The notes: a model not told the origin generated them from the letters alone. 64,000 bases of DNA from Streptomyces sp. AM 4-1-1 (GCF_029167625.1 NZ_CP119145.1:806001-870000), one strand, 5' to 3'. Counted from the stretch's first letter, positions 51,973-61,285 are shown. A program made the numbers and translations.

Positions 51973-52725
51973 TCAGGCGTCGACCTTCTCCATGACCTCG
52001 TCCGAGACGTCGAAGTTGGCGAAGACGTTCTGCACGTCGTCGCTGTCCTCCAGGGCGTCGATCAGCTTGAAGATCTTGCGCGCCCCGTCCTCGTCCAGCT
52101 CGACCTGCATGGTGGGCAGGAAGTTCGCCTCGGCGGAGTCGTAGTCGATGCCCGCCTGCTGGAGCGCGGTACGGACCGCGACCATGTCGGTCGCCTCGCT
52201 GACGACCTCGAACGACTCGCCGAGGTCGTTGACCTCTTCGGCGCCCGCGTCGAGGACCGCGTCGAGCACGGCGTCCTCGGTCAGCTCGCCCTTCGGGACG
52301 ATCACGACGCCCTTGCGGTTGAAGAGGTACGAGACGGAGCCCGGGTCGGCCATCGAGCCGCCGTTGCGGGTCATCGCGACCCGTACGTCGGACGCCGCGC
52401 GGTTGCGGTTGTCGGTGAGGCACTCGATGAGCACCGCGACGCCGTTCGGCCCGTAACCCTCATACATGATCGTCTGATAGTCGACGCCGCCCGCTTCGAG
52501 ACCGCCGCCCCGCTTGATCGCGGAGTCGATGTTCTTGTTGGGGACGGAGCTCTTCTTCGCCTTCTGTACCGCGTCGACGAGCGTCGGGTTGCCCTCGGGG
52601 TCCACACCACCGGTCCGTGCGGCGACCTCGATGTTCTTGATCAGCTTCGCGAAGAGCTTGCCGCGCTTGGCGTCAATCACAGCCTTCTTGTGCTTCGTCG
52701 TAGCCCATTTAGAGTGGCCGGACAT
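51973..52725 (-). CDS. YebC/PmpR family regulator
   Basis: YebC-family proteins are described as DNA-binding regulators or, more recently, as translation factors that relieve ribosome stalling. The 250-residue product starts [20 protein letters not shown] at ATG 52725 with AAGGAG upstream and includes [43 protein letters not shown] and the acidic C-terminal domain. The neighbourhood pdxS-pdxT-yebC-ruvC-ruvA-ruvB is conserved in Actinobacteria. Confidence 0.95.
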   Translation of the reverse strand: MSGHSKWATTKHKKAVIDAKRGKLFAKLIKNIEVAARTGGVDPEGNPTLVDAVQKAKKSSVPNKNIDSAIKRGGGLEAGGVDYQTIMYEGYGPNGVAVLIECLTDNRNRAASDVRVAMTRNGGSMADPGSVSYLFNRKGVVIVPKGELTEDAVLDAVLDAGAEEVNDLGESFEVVSEATDMVAVRTALQQAGIDYDSAEANFLPTMQVELDEDGARKIFKLIDALEDSDDVQNVFANFDVSDEVMEKVDA

Positions 52726-52788
52726 CTGCCGTCTCCTTCGCGTCACCGAACTTCTTGAACGAACCCGAGAGATCCTACCGGGATCGCC

Positions 52789-53382
52789 TCAGCCGGCGGC
52801 GCGCACCATGTCGGCGAAAAGGGCGTGCACGCGATGGTCGCCGGTCAGTTCGGGATGGAAGGACGTCGCCAGGGCGTTGCCCTGCCGGACCGCCACGACA
52901 TGGCCGCCGTGCTCGGCGACCACCTCGGCGCGGGCGCCGACCGACTCCACCCACGGGGCACGGATGAAGACCCCCTCGACCGGCCCGCCGTCGACGCCCG
53001 TGACGTCGACGGCCGCCTCGAACGACTCGTTCTGCCGTCCGAAGGCGTTGCGGCGCACGATCATGTCGATGCCGCCGATGGTCTCCTGGCCGGCGCGGGG
53101 ATCGAGGATCTTGTCGGCGAGCAGGATCATCCCGGCGCAGGTGCCGTAGACCGGCATTCCGGCGCGCACCCGCTCGCGCAGCGGCTCCAGCAGTCCGAAC
53201 AGGACCGCCAGCTTGGACATCGTGGTGGACTCCCCGCCGGGGAGGACGAGGCCGTCCACCGCGGCGAGTTCTTCGGGTCGCCGGACCGCCCTGGCCTCGG
53301 CTCCGGCCGAGGTCAGGGCGGTCAGATGCTCCGGTACGTCGCCCTGGAGGGCCAGGACTCCGATGACAGGAACGCCGTTCAT
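52789..53382 (-). CDS. pdxT: Pyridoxal 5'-phosphate synthase glutaminase subunit PdxT
   Basis: PdxT releases ammonia from glutamine for PdxS in PLP synthesis. The 197-residue product has [27 protein letters not shown], the nucleophile in [16 protein letters not shown], and the catalytic His-x-Glu in [13 protein letters not shown]. It lies 6 nt downstream of pdxS, so the two are surely co-transcribed. Confidence 0.97.
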   Translation of the reverse strand: MNGVPVIGVLALQGDVPEHLTALTSAGAEARAVRRPEELAAVDGLVLPGGESTTMSKLAVLFGLLEPLRERVRAGMPVYGTCAGMILLADKILDPRAGQETIGGIDMIVRRNAFGRQNESFEAAVDVTGVDGGPVEGVFIRAPWVESVGARAEVVAEHGGHVVAVRQGNALATSFHPELTGDHRVHALFADMVRAAG

Positions 53383-53388
53383 CAGGGA

Positions 53389-54312
53389 CTACCAGCCGCG
53401 GTTGGCGTAGCGCTCGGCCTCGGGCAGGGTGTCGCAGTTGATGCCGACCATGGCCTCGCCGAGGTTCCGGGACGCGTCCGCGATGATCTTCGGGTCGTCG
53501 TAGAAGGTGGTGGCCTTGACGATGGCGGCGGCCCGCTTGGCCGGGTCACCGGACTTGAAGATGCCGGAGCCGACGAAGACGCCCTCGGCGCCGAGCTGGC
53601 GCATCAGCGCCGCGTCGGCGGGGGTGGCGACGCCGCCCGCGGAGAACAGGACGACGGGCAGCCTGCCGAGGTCGGCGACCTCCTTGACCAGTTCGTAGGG
53701 GGCGCGCAGGTCCTTGGCGGCGGCGTACAGCTCGTTGTTGTCGTAGCCGCGCAGCCGGGCGATCTCGTTCTTGATCTGCCGCAGGTGACGGACGGCCTCG
53801 ACGACGTTCCCGGTGCCCGCCTCACCCTTCGAGCGGATCATGGCCGCGCCCTCGGCGATGCGGCGCAGCGCCTCACCCAGGTTGGTGGCGCCACAGACGA
53901 AGGGGGTGGTGAAGGCGAACTTGTCGCTGTGGTTGACCTCGTCGGCCGGGGTGAGGACCTCGGACTCGTCGATGTAGTCGACGCCGAGGGACTGGAGCAC
54001 CTGGGCCTCGACGAAGTGACCGATGCGGGACTTGGCCATGACGGGGATGGAGACGGCCTCGATGATCTCTTCGATCATGTTCGGGTCGGACATCCGGGCG
54101 ACGCCGCCGTCCTTGCGGATGTCGGCGGGGACCCGCTCCAGGGCCATGACGGCGACCGCGCCCGCGTCCTCGGCGATCTTCGCCTGCTCGGCGTCGACGA
54201 CGTCCATGATCACGCCGCCCTTGAGCTGCTCGGCCATGCCGCGCTTGACGCGCGCGGTGCCGGTGGCCGGGGTGTCGGACGTGGACTGCGGGGAGCTGGG
54301 AAGCGTGGACAT
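53389..54312 (-). CDS. pdxS: Pyridoxal 5'-phosphate synthase subunit PdxS
   Basis: PdxS makes PLP from ribose 5-phosphate, glyceraldehyde 3-phosphate and ammonia from PdxT. The 307-residue TIM-barrel product has [20 protein letters not shown] near residue 22, [30 protein letters not shown] with a catalytic lysine, and [19 protein letters not shown] 54312 with GTGAGG upstream gives a 20-residue Ser/Thr-rich leader before the conserved part. A long upstream open frame is spurious. Confidence 0.97.
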   Translation of the reverse strand: MSTLPSSPQSTSDTPATGTARVKRGMAEQLKGGVIMDVVDAEQAKIAEDAGAVAVMALERVPADIRKDGGVARMSDPNMIEEIIEAVSIPVMAKSRIGHFVEAQVLQSLGVDYIDESEVLTPADEVNHSDKFAFTTPFVCGATNLGEALRRIAEGAAMIRSKGEAGTGNVVEAVRHLRQIKNEIARLRGYDNNELYAAAKDLRAPYELVKEVADLGRLPVVLFSAGGVATPADAALMRQLGAEGVFVGSGIFKSGDPAKRAAAIVKATTFYDDPKIIADASRNLGEAMVGINCDTLPEAERYANRGW

Positions 54313-54739
54313 GGTCGACCTCACTCGGTGAAAAGGATGCGGGAAGCACTGCCGACGCGTGGCTGGACGCGGCCGGTGCCGGTAGCGGCTCCACGAGCAA
54401 ACGCTCCGGGACCAGTCCACTGCAAGGGCCAATGGACAGCCGGTGGCTCTTTCCGGTCCGCGCCGATGCGGGGAGGACGCGGGGAAGTGGGCCGCGCCGC
54501 GCCCCTGTGGCCTGTGGGAGGGGGGGCTCAAGGAGCGCTCCCGGGTCGCGGGAATCCACTTCCGGTACGCGGGGCGGACCGCATCCGGTTACGCGAGCCG
54601 ACCGGACCGCTCTCAGTGCGCGAAAGATCCACGAGGGTCCGCTTTCGATGTACGCGGGGCCCGCCAAGGCAACTGAGGTCGAGGTACGCGGGGACCGTCC
54701 TGGGCCGTGCCGACGATCCGTCCGGGCCCTGCCGACGGC

Positions 54740-54772
54740 CCGGTGACCGGAGACCGGTGACCGGAGACCGGT
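54740..54772. repeat. 14-bp tandem repeat
   Basis: CCGGTGACCGGAGA is repeated exactly twice and followed by a third partial copy (CCGGT). Confidence 0.85.
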
Positions 54773-54805
54773 CGTGGGCTCGCCGGGCTCATGGCCCGGT
54801 CCGTC

Positions 54806-54889
54806 GGCACACCGGCCGGTCCTTCAGCCGCCCGGCCGGGCCCGTTCGGCACACCGGCCGGTCCTCCGACCGCCCGGCCAACCGCCCAC
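54806..54889. repeat. Direct repeat with 42-bp period
   Basis: GGCACACCGGCCGGTCCT occurs at 54806-54823 and 54848-54865; the 14 bases after each copy are also nearly the same (ending GCCCGGCC), so the repeated unit is about 32 bp within a 42-bp period. Confidence 0.75.
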
Positions 54890-54953
54890 CGCTCCGCCGG
54901 CTCACGGGCCGGTCCGTCACTCGGCCGACCCGCCCGCTCATGGCCCGGGCCCG

Positions 54954-55499
54954 TCAGCTCCCCGGCCGGTCCGCCAGGGCCACCGGAGGTTCGTCGTCCA
55001 TCTCGAAGGCGAGCGGGAACGGCGCGTGTCCGGCCAGCCGGAACCAGCGCACCGTGCGGTGGCGCCGCAGCGCGCGGGCGGCACGCACCGCGTCGTTGTG
55101 GAACCGCCGCGCCATCGGGACCCGGCGCACCGCGGCGGCCAGCTCCCCCGCCGCATCCTCCCCGCCGGGGATCTCCTTCACGGCTTCCACCTGCGCGGTC
55201 TCGCCGAAGACGGCCCGCAGCGCGGCGCTCAGCTCGCTCTCGGCGACCTCGCGCTGTTCCTCCGCCGCCTGCCGGGCGGCGTGTGCGGCCTCGTACAGCA
55301 CGATCGAGGCGGCCGGGTCGAGCACCCCCGAGGTGGCCAGTTCCTGGGTGACCGAGGCGCGGCGCAGAAGTTGGGCGTCGAGGGCGGCGCGGGCGGCGTC
55401 GATCCGGGCGTGCAGCCGGTCCAGCCGTCCGGCGGTCCAGCTGAGGTACAGGCCGATCGCGAGGACCGCGACGGCGGCCCAGATGAGGGTTTCGGTCAC
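54954..55499 (-). CDS. LemA-like membrane protein
   Basis: The 181-residue protein has one N-terminal membrane helix (TLIWAAVAVLAIGLYLSW) and a following helical region DRLHARIDAARAALDAQLLRRASVTQEL that resembles the LemA pattern, then an Ala/Glu-rich coiled coil, and a C-terminal RTVRWFRLAGHAPFPLAFEMDD. Function is unknown. The GTG at 55499 gives the usual start VTETLIW; a TTG nine bases upstream is possible. It sits between the PIM genes and pdxST, same strand. Confidence 0.75.
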   Translation of the reverse strand: MTETLIWAAVAVLAIGLYLSWTAGRLDRLHARIDAARAALDAQLLRRASVTQELATSGVLDPAASIVLYEAAHAARQAAEEQREVAESELSAALRAVFGETAQVEAVKEIPGGEDAAGELAAAVRRVPMARRFHNDAVRAARALRRHRTVRWFRLAGHAPFPLAFEMDDEPPVALADRPGS

Positions 55500-55540
55500 G
55501 GGCCGCAAGGCTACCGTCGGGCCCGCCCCTCTCTGTCACC

Positions 55541-55562
55541 CCGGGGGCTCCGTAGCTCCCGG
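55541..55562 (-). terminator. Hairpin downstream of pimA
   Basis: CCGGGGGCT / AGCTCCCGG pair with one mismatch around a 4-nt loop, 19 nt past the pimA stop codon. Confidence 0.5.
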
Positions 55563-55581
55563 GACGACCGGCGGACCGCTC

Positions 55582-56742
55582 TCAGTCCCTGGCCAGTCCT
55601 AGCCGGGCCCGCAGCCCCGGCCGCTCGTCCGCGGCCACGGAGGCCGCACCGTCCGTCACCGTCTCGTACACCGCGAGGATGTCCGCGCCCACCGTCGCCC
55701 AGTCGAAGCGCCGCACATGGGCCCTGCCCCGCTCGCTCAGCTCGGCGCGCCGGGCCGCGTCCCCGAGCAGCGCCACCGCGGCCCCGGCCAGCGCGTCCGC
55801 GTCCTCGTTGGCGAAGAGTTCGCCCGCCGCCCCCTGGTCGAGCACCTGGGCGAACGCGTCCAGGTCGCTGGCCAGCACCGGCGCCCCCGCCGACATGGCC
55901 TCGACGAGGATGATGCCGAAGCTCTCGCCGCCCGTGTTGGGCGCGACGTACACATCGACACTGCGCAGCAGCCGCGCCTTGTCCTCGTCGCTCACCATCC
56001 CGAGGAATTCGACGCGCTCACGCATGTGTCCGGGCAGGGCGGCGACGGCCTCCTCCTCGTCGCCGCGGCCGGCGACCAGCAGTCGGGTCTCCGGGCGGGC
56101 GGCCAGGATCGCGGGCAGTGCCTTCACGAGCACCGGCAGTCCCTTGCGGGGCTCGTCGATCCGCCCGATGAACCCGAGGGTCCCGCCCTGCCACTCGGCC
56201 TTCGGCTGGGCCCCGGCGAAGAAGCCGACGTCGACGCCGTTGGGGATGACGACCGCGTCGCCGCCGAGGTGTTCCACCAGGGTCCGGCGCGCGTACTCGC
56301 TGACCGCGATGCGCGCGCTGATCTTCTCCAGCGCGGGCTGGAGGATCGGGTACGCGGCGATCATGGCCCGGGAGCGCGGGTTGGACGTGTGGAAGGTCGC
56401 CACGATCGGGCCCTGTGCCGCCCAGCAGGTGAGCAGCCCCAGGGACGGTGAGGTCGGTTCGTGGATGTGGATCACGTCGAAGGTGCCGTCGTGCAGCCAT
56501 CGGCGGACCCGGGCGGCGGACAGGAAGCCGAAGTTCAGCCGGGCGACCGATCCGTTGTACGGGACGGGCACGGCCCGGCCCGCCGACACCACGTACGGCG
56601 GCAACGGGGTCTCGTCGTCGGCGGGGGCGAGCACGGAGACCTGGTGGCCCAGGCGTATCAGGTGCTCGGCGAGGTCGCGGATGTGGAACTGCACCCCGCC
56701 CGGTACGTCCCAGGAGTACGGACAGACGATGCCGATCTTCAC
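55582..56742 (-). CDS. pimA: Phosphatidylinositol alpha-mannosyltransferase
   Basis: PimA adds the first mannose from GDP-mannose to phosphatidylinositol, starting phosphatidylinositol mannoside (PIM) synthesis. The 386-residue GT4-family protein shows the start MKIGIVCPYSWDVPGGVQFH, the acceptor-domain HIHEPTSPSLGLLT and ATFHTSNPRS, and the nucleotide-sugar domain with GFIGRIDEPRKGL and the E-x7-E motif in GESFGIILVEAM. It lies downstream of the acyltransferase and pgsA genes, the order known from mycobacteria. Confidence 0.94.
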   Translation of the reverse strand: MKIGIVCPYSWDVPGGVQFHIRDLAEHLIRLGHQVSVLAPADDETPLPPYVVSAGRAVPVPYNGSVARLNFGFLSAARVRRWLHDGTFDVIHIHEPTSPSLGLLTCWAAQGPIVATFHTSNPRSRAMIAAYPILQPALEKISARIAVSEYARRTLVEHLGGDAVVIPNGVDVGFFAGAQPKAEWQGGTLGFIGRIDEPRKGLPVLVKALPAILAARPETRLLVAGRGDEEEAVAALPGHMRERVEFLGMVSDEDKARLLRSVDVYVAPNTGGESFGIILVEAMSAGAPVLASDLDAFAQVLDQGAAGELFANEDADALAGAAVALLGDAARRAELSERGRAHVRRFDWATVGADILAVYETVTDGAASVAADERPGLRARLGLARD

Positions 56743-56761
56743 GGCTGTTCCCCTCGCGTCT

Positions 56762-57712
56762 TCACGGCTGTTCGCCCCGGGGTTCCAGGTCGGCGAGCCA
56801 GAGCCGTTGCAGCATGTGCCAGTCCTCGGGGTGCTCGGCGATCCCTCCGGCGAACACGTCGGCCAGCGCCTGGGTCATCGTCGCCGCCTTCTCGGCGCGG
56901 GTACCGGTGGCGGGGACCTCGACGGGTGGGTGGATTCGCGCCCTCAGCACGGGCGTCTCGTCGTAGTGCAGGGTGACGGGCAGCAGCAGGGCCCCGGTCT
57001 GCTGGGCAAGTATCGCCGGGCCGGTCGGCATCCGCGCGGTCTCGCCGAAGAACGTCACCTCGACGCCGGACGCCGACAGGTCCCGGTCCGCGACGAGGCA
57101 GACGAGGCCCCCCTTGCGCAGCCGCCGCGCCAGGGTGCCGAAGGCGGAACCTCCGACGTGCGGCAGGACCTCCATGCCCAGGCTCTCGCGGTAGGCCACG
57201 AACCGGTCGAAGAGCGTCTCGGGCCTGAGCCGTTCGGCGACCGTGGTGAAGGGCACCTTCAGGACGGTGGTGACCCAGGCGCCCGCCAGGTCCCAGTTGG
57301 CCAGGTGCGGCAGGGCCAGGACGACGCCCCGGCCGGTTTCGAGCCCTTCGGTCAGCCGGTGCGCCTCGCGCACCTCGACGCCGGTCCTGATCCGTTCGGC
57401 ACTCCAGGTGGGCAGCCGGAACGATTCCATCCAGTAGCGCATGTACGAGCGCATCCCGGCTCGGGAGAGCGCGGCGAGCCCGGCCGGGTCCGCGTCGGGC
57501 ACCACCCTGGCCAGATTCGCCTCAAGACGCAGCACGCTCTTGCCGCGCCGTCGCCAGGCCCGGTCGGCGATGGTGCGGCCGAGGGCGTTCACGGCCGGTT
57601 CGGGGAGCTTCTTGAGCGCGCCCCAGCCGAGCCCGTACAGCCCGTCGGTCAGCCGGTCCCTGAGCCGGGCGCCCGCAGCCGGCGGGTCCGGTACCTCCCC
57701 GGCGCCGCTCAC
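56762..57712 (-). CDS. PIM acyltransferase (PatA-like, HtrB family)
   Basis: In mycobacteria the enzyme at this position (PatA) acylates the first mannose of PIM. The 316-residue product has the lysophospholipid acyltransferase motif LALPHLANWDLAGAWV (H-x4-D pattern as HLANWD), RLRKGGLVCLVADRDLSASG and FFGETARMPTGPAILA. An amphipathic N-terminus follows the GTG start at 57712, which overlaps the pgsA stop (GTGA). It ends 20 nt before pimA, so pgsA, this gene and pimA form one unit. Confidence 0.9.
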   Translation of the reverse strand: MSGAGEVPDPPAAGARLRDRLTDGLYGLGWGALKKLPEPAVNALGRTIADRAWRRRGKSVLRLEANLARVVPDADPAGLAALSRAGMRSYMRYWMESFRLPTWSAERIRTGVEVREAHRLTEGLETGRGVVLALPHLANWDLAGAWVTTVLKVPFTTVAERLRPETLFDRFVAYRESLGMEVLPHVGGSAFGTLARRLRKGGLVCLVADRDLSASGVEVTFFGETARMPTGPAILAQQTGALLLPVTLHYDETPVLRARIHPPVEVPATGTRAEKAATMTQALADVFAGGIAEHPEDWHMLQRLWLADLEPRGEQP

Positions 57713-58407
57713 TGCCCCGCCCCGCTCCCCCGCCCGGCCGCCGGGTCCGACGCGGGGCCGGTCCCGACCGCGGCCACGGCGTCGGCCTCGGCGGCTTCCC
57801 TGCGTACGGTCACGACCCGCTGGACGAGCGTCACGAGGCTGCCGGCGGCGACCGCCCACAGCGCGATCGGCAGCAGGATGTCGATGCCGGGCACCCCGAA
57901 CCTGTGCAGCCCGGAGAGCCCGGCCGCGACCAGCGAGACGACCAGCCGCTCGGCGCGTTCCACCAGTCCGTTCACCGCGACCGGCAGACCGATCGCCTCG
58001 CCCCGCGCCTTGGTGTACGAGACCACCTGGCCGCTGGCCAGACAGAAGATCGCGACGGCGCACATCATGTCGTTGTCGCCCCTGCCCGCGTACCAGAGCG
58101 CCAGTCCGCCGAAGATCGCGCCGTCGGCGACCCGGTCGAGGGTCGAGTCGAGGAAGGCGCCCCAGCGGCTGGAGATCCCGGCCTGCCGGGCCATGTTCCC
58201 GTCGACGAGGTCGGAGAAGACGAAGACCGTGATGACGATGGTGCCCCAGAAGAACTCCCCCATCGGGAAGAAGACCAGCGCACCCGCCATCACTCCGGCC
58301 GTGCCGATGAGTGTGACCGCGTCGGGAGAGACCCCGATCCGGAGCAACAGTGCGGCGAACGGTGTGAGGACACGCGTAAAGAATGCACGCGCGTACTTGT
58401 TCAGCAT
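57709..58407 (-). CDS. pgsA: Phosphatidylinositol phosphate synthase (CDP-alcohol phosphatidyltransferase)
   Basis: The enzyme joins CDP-diacylglycerol and inositol phosphate to make phosphatidylinositol phosphate. The 232-residue membrane protein carries the complete CDP-alcohol motif D66-x2-D69-G70-x2-A73-R74-x8-G83-x3-D87-x3-D91. About six membrane segments are visible; the C-terminal 30 residues are low-complexity Ala/Gly. Assignment as the inositol-phosphate enzyme rather than phosphatidylglycerophosphate synthase rests on the neighbouring acyltransferase and pimA genes. Confidence 0.92.
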   Translation of the reverse strand: MLNKYARAFFTRVLTPFAALLLRIGVSPDAVTLIGTAGVMAGALVFFPMGEFFWGTIVITVFVFSDLVDGNMARQAGISSRWGAFLDSTLDRVADGAIFGGLALWYAGRGDNDMMCAVAIFCLASGQVVSYTKARGEAIGLPVAVNGLVERAERLVVSLVAAGLSGLHRFGVPGIDILLPIALWAVAAGSLVTLVQRVVTVRREAAEADAVAAVGTGPASDPAAGRGSGAGQ

Positions 58408-58768
58408 GGCCTTCCCGAGGGTCGGTGGGCCGCGCGGCCCCTTCGGCCACCGGCTGGCCCATCGTAGTCACGACCGCCGGGGTCCACCGTCCGGGCACCC
58501 GTCCTCGCGTGGTGGGCGCTTTTCGGACAGGCGGTGTACCGGTACGGCGGGGAGCCCCGGCCCGGCCCGTACGGTTCACCGGCCCGTACCGGAATCGACC
58601 CGGCCTCGTACGGGAACGGCGAAAAGGCACACAAAGGGGTGACAGTCCGTTGTCCGCCCATGGAATTCGCCGGTTGCGGGCGGTGAGCTGTTCCGGACGA
58701 TACGCTGTGGTCCCAGCTCAGAAGGTGTGCCAAGTACGGTAGTTGGGAACAGCCGCAGGAGCAGATCC
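58408..58768. other. Divergent region between pgsA and the unknown membrane-protein gene
   Basis: No gene is supported in these 361 bases. They should contain divergent promoters for the PIM genes and for the gene starting at 58769. A comparatively AT-rich patch lies near 58615-58640. Nothing else stands out. Confidence 0.5.
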
Positions 58769-60460
58769 TTGCGGCGAGTGGGGGCGGCAGTGGCCAACGA
58801 CGGATTCGATTTCTCTCCCGGAGCGCAGATCCCGCTCCAGGGCTCGGCCGGACAGACGGCGGCGACCAACGCCCTCGCGTCGGCCGCGTACCGCGACAGC
58901 GACGTGGACGAGATCCTGAAGGCCAACAGCGAGTGGCACAAGTCCGAGGTGAAGGCCGGCCAGTCGAAGTTCCTGAAGTCCAAGTACTTCCGGCCCAACC
59001 TCGGCGAGGCGTTCTCCAGGGCCGTCCAGGAACGCATGCTGGGCGGCGCCCGGGGCGCCCTCATCCAGTCCTTCGGCATCGAGCCGCAGACCGTGGTCGA
59101 GCACTGTCTCGCCGCGACCGGTCTGCGCAAGGCGCGCGACACCAAGCTGACCGTCGTCACCGTCGTGTGCGGGCTGCTCTTCCTGCCGGGACTGCTCGTG
59201 TGGATAGGGGTGTTCCGCGCCCGCGACTACCTCAACTCGACCAAGGACAGGGGCATCGGCGTCCTCGGCAACGGCCTGCTCGCCGCCGTCGGGGTCGGGG
59301 CGGTGATCTTCCTGGTGAAGCTGCCGGTGGCCGGCCTCCTGGCGCTGTACCTGCGGACGATGGCCGTCGCCCCGGTGATCGGCTGGCTGATCGCCAAGCG
59401 CATCGCGGAGTCCTCGGCGAGGGACATGCGGGTCCGCTGGGAGGGGCTGCTCTCGGGCGGCGGGGTCATCGCGAAGATCCCCGAGTCGGTCCCGAAGAAT
59501 CCGGGCGACGCCTCCCGTGAGGCGTTGCGGCAGGGGCTGGAGAAGCTGTCCGCCGAGCAGCAGGCGAACTCGGTCTTCTACGCGGGCCCCAAGGGCATCC
59601 TCGGCATGGGCACCCGCTGGGGCAGCTGGCAGCTGGCGGAGGAGCTGGTCTCGAAGGAGCCCGGCAAGGAATTCCACCAGTTCCGCAGCTGGGACCTGAT
59701 CCGGGTCATCCACGACCAGCTGAAGATGCTGGAGCGCGGTCCGCTGAACTCGGGCGGATTCCCCACCCCGTCCGTCAAGCACTGGATCGTGTCGCCCGTC
59801 GGGGAGAACGCGGGAGGGGTCTCCCGTCCCGAGGGCGACAACGTCGCCTCGTACCAGGTGAAGCCGCACGAGATACAGCGCATCTGCAACCACCAGCAGT
59901 TCGGCAGCGGGGACCGCCACTACCTGGGGGTGCAGTTCACCCTCTGGGACGGACAGCTGGTCATCACCATGATGACCACCGTGACCGTGCTCCACGAGAC
60001 CCTGCGGATCGAGGTCACCGGTCACGCGCTCGGCCCGGTGCACTCGCTCTTCACCACCAAGCCGTCCCCGAGGACCAAGACGGTCAACAAGACGCTGAGG
60101 TTCTGGGAGACCAAGACGCATCAGCTGCCGCTCGTCGAGGCGGACGAGGTGGTCCGGCTCGCGATGCGTGCCCCGTTCACCTGGTATCCGCCGCTGCTCG
60201 ACTACCTGGGCGGCAGGCTGGCGCTCCCGGAGCCCTTCGGCCTGCGGCACGCCTGGGCCGAGAAGCCCTGGCGCCACCGCTTCATGGCGGACGACGCGAT
60301 GCGCGCCGCGACACCGGTGCTGCGGGCCGTGCACTCGGCGGCCCTGCGGGTCCTCGCCGAGAACGGCGTGGACACCGACCGCTTCAACTCCCGCTCGCTG
60401 GCCCTGGGCGGCCAGGTCCAGGACGCCGCCCCGAAGAAGGCGGACCTGTACGACGCGTAG
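58769..60460 (+). CDS. Conserved-looking membrane protein of unknown function
   Basis: The protein is about 563 residues. It has two hydrophobic segments near residues 120-142 (LTVVTVVCGLLFLPGLLVWIGV) and 155-195 (LLAAVGVGAVIFLVKLPVAG ... LLALYLRTMAVAPVIG), so it is membrane-bound, with a polar N-terminus and a large soluble C-terminal part containing FYAGPKGILGMGTRWGSWQL, YLGVQFTLWDGQLVITMMTT and RFWETKTHQLPL. I do not recognise a family. TTG at 58769 has AGGAG 7 nt upstream; GTG at 58778 or 58790 (VANDGFDFSPGAQ) are alternatives. It lies on the opposite strand between the PIM genes and the HIT gene. Confidence 0.75.
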   Translation: MRRVGAAVANDGFDFSPGAQIPLQGSAGQTAATNALASAAYRDSDVDEILKANSEWHKSEVKAGQSKFLKSKYFRPNLGEAFSRAVQERMLGGARGALIQSFGIEPQTVVEHCLAATGLRKARDTKLTVVTVVCGLLFLPGLLVWIGVFRARDYLNSTKDRGIGVLGNGLLAAVGVGAVIFLVKLPVAGLLALYLRTMAVAPVIGWLIAKRIAESSARDMRVRWEGLLSGGGVIAKIPESVPKNPGDASREALRQGLEKLSAEQQANSVFYAGPKGILGMGTRWGSWQLAEELVSKEPGKEFHQFRSWDLIRVIHDQLKMLERGPLNSGGFPTPSVKHWIVSPVGENAGGVSRPEGDNVASYQVKPHEIQRICNHQQFGSGDRHYLGVQFTLWDGQLVITMMTTVTVLHETLRIEVTGHALGPVHSLFTTKPSPRTKTVNKTLRFWETKTHQLPLVEADEVVRLAMRAPFTWYPPLLDYLGGRLALPEPFGLRHAWAEKPWRHRFMADDAMRAATPVLRAVHSAALRVLAENGVDTDRFNSRSLALGGQVQDAAPKKADLYDA

Positions 60461-60473
60461 CCGGCCCGGACCG

Positions 60474-60531
60474 CGCGCACCGCTGCCGGGTACCCGGGAC
60501 CTTGATCCCGGGTACCCGGCAGCGGTGCGCG
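60474..60531. terminator. Long bidirectional hairpin terminator
   Basis: A perfect 26-bp inverted repeat with a 6-nt CCTTGA loop lies between two convergent genes (arms 60474-60499 and 60506-60531). It is the longest perfect stem found in the window and can serve both strands. Confidence 0.92.
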
Positions 60532-60541
60532 AGCGCTCGGA

Positions 60542-61102
60542 TCAGCCGTTCGGCCAGGCCGCGGCGAGCATCGTCCGGGTGTCCGCCAGCAGTTGCGGCA
60601 GCACCCGGGTGTGGCCGATCACCGGCATGAAGTTGGTGTCGCCGCCCCAGCGCGGCACCAGGTGCTGATGCAGGTGCGCGGCGATGCCCGCTCCCGCGTC
60701 CGCCCCCTGGTTCATGCCGATGTTGAAGCCGTGCGCCCCCGACGCCGTCCGCAGCGCGGTCATCGCGCGTTTGGTGAAGTCGGCGAGTTCGGCGGTCTCG
60801 GGGCCGTCGAGCCCGGTGTAGTCGGCGACGTGCCGGTACGGCACGACCATCAGGTGTCCGCCGTTGTACGGGTACAGGTTGAGCACCGCGTACACCTGCT
60901 CGCCGCGTGCGACGACCAGCCCGTCCTCGTCCGACTTCGAGGGAATGGCACAGAACGGGCAGCCGTCGCCGGCCTCGGGTCCGGTCGGCTTGCCCTCACC
61001 CTGGATGTAGGCCATCCGGTGGGGCGTCCACAGGCGCTGGAACGCGTCGGGCGTCCCCACTCCGAACTGCTGCTCCGGCTCACTCGTCATGCCGGTCAGC
61101 AT
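60542..61102 (-). CDS. HIT family hydrolase (Ap4A phosphorylase-like)
   Basis: The 186-residue protein has the histidine triad H143-L-H145-Q-H147 in AAHLHQHLVPRW, a zinc-ligand pair C48/C51 in GCPFCAIP, and NLYPYNGGHLMVVPYRHVADY. In Mycobacterium the gene between thrS and pgsA encodes a diadenosine tetraphosphate phosphorylase of this family (family knowledge), so hydrolysis or phosphorolysis of dinucleoside polyphosphates is likely. The start is either ATG 61102 (MLTGMTSEPE) or ATG 61090; neither has a clear ribosome binding site. Confidence 0.9.
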   Translation of the reverse strand: MLTGMTSEPEQQFGVGTPDAFQRLWTPHRMAYIQGEGKPTGPEAGDGCPFCAIPSKSDEDGLVVARGEQVYAVLNLYPYNGGHLMVVPYRHVADYTGLDGPETAELADFTKRAMTALRTASGAHGFNIGMNQGADAGAGIAAHLHQHLVPRWGGDTNFMPVIGHTRVLPQLLADTRTMLAAAWPNG

Positions 61103-61186
61103 ATTGCTTCGCCCACGCCGAGCGTGTCGCCGGGGGCACACCCGCGGGCGCCCCGGATGCCGGGGCCGGTTCCCCCGCAGGCGCGG

Positions 61187-61218
61187 GAACCCGGTGCCGC
61201 TTCTACGGCACCGGGTTC
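61187..61218 (-). terminator. Hairpin terminator downstream of thrS
   Basis: GAACCCGGTGCCG pairs perfectly with CGGCACCGGGTTC around a 6-nt loop, 67 nt past the thrS stop and before the HIT gene. Confidence 0.75.
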
Positions 61219-61285
61219 GCTCACAGCTCCCGGCGTCCCGTCCGGACGGAAGCACCTCGGGGCCACCGCGCGGGACGCGTCGGGG

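Larger units (their letters stand above)
54313..54953. other. Gene-free, repeat-rich region between pdxS and the LemA-like gene
   Basis: No convincing gene lies in these 641 bases. The left part should carry the pdxST promoter. The rest holds three copies of GTACGCGGGG (54565-54574, 54650-54659, 54684-54693), a 14-bp tandem repeat near 54740 and a 42-bp direct repeat near 54806. Long open frames here are low-complexity and unlike known proteins. Confidence 0.6.

Noticed and set aside
58718..60334. A 538-codon open frame on the minus strand opposite the unknown membrane-protein gene
   Set aside because: The plus strand has a suitable ribosome binding site, plausible membrane helices and balanced composition; the minus frame is rich in Arg, Gly, Asp and Val as expected for an antisense shadow.
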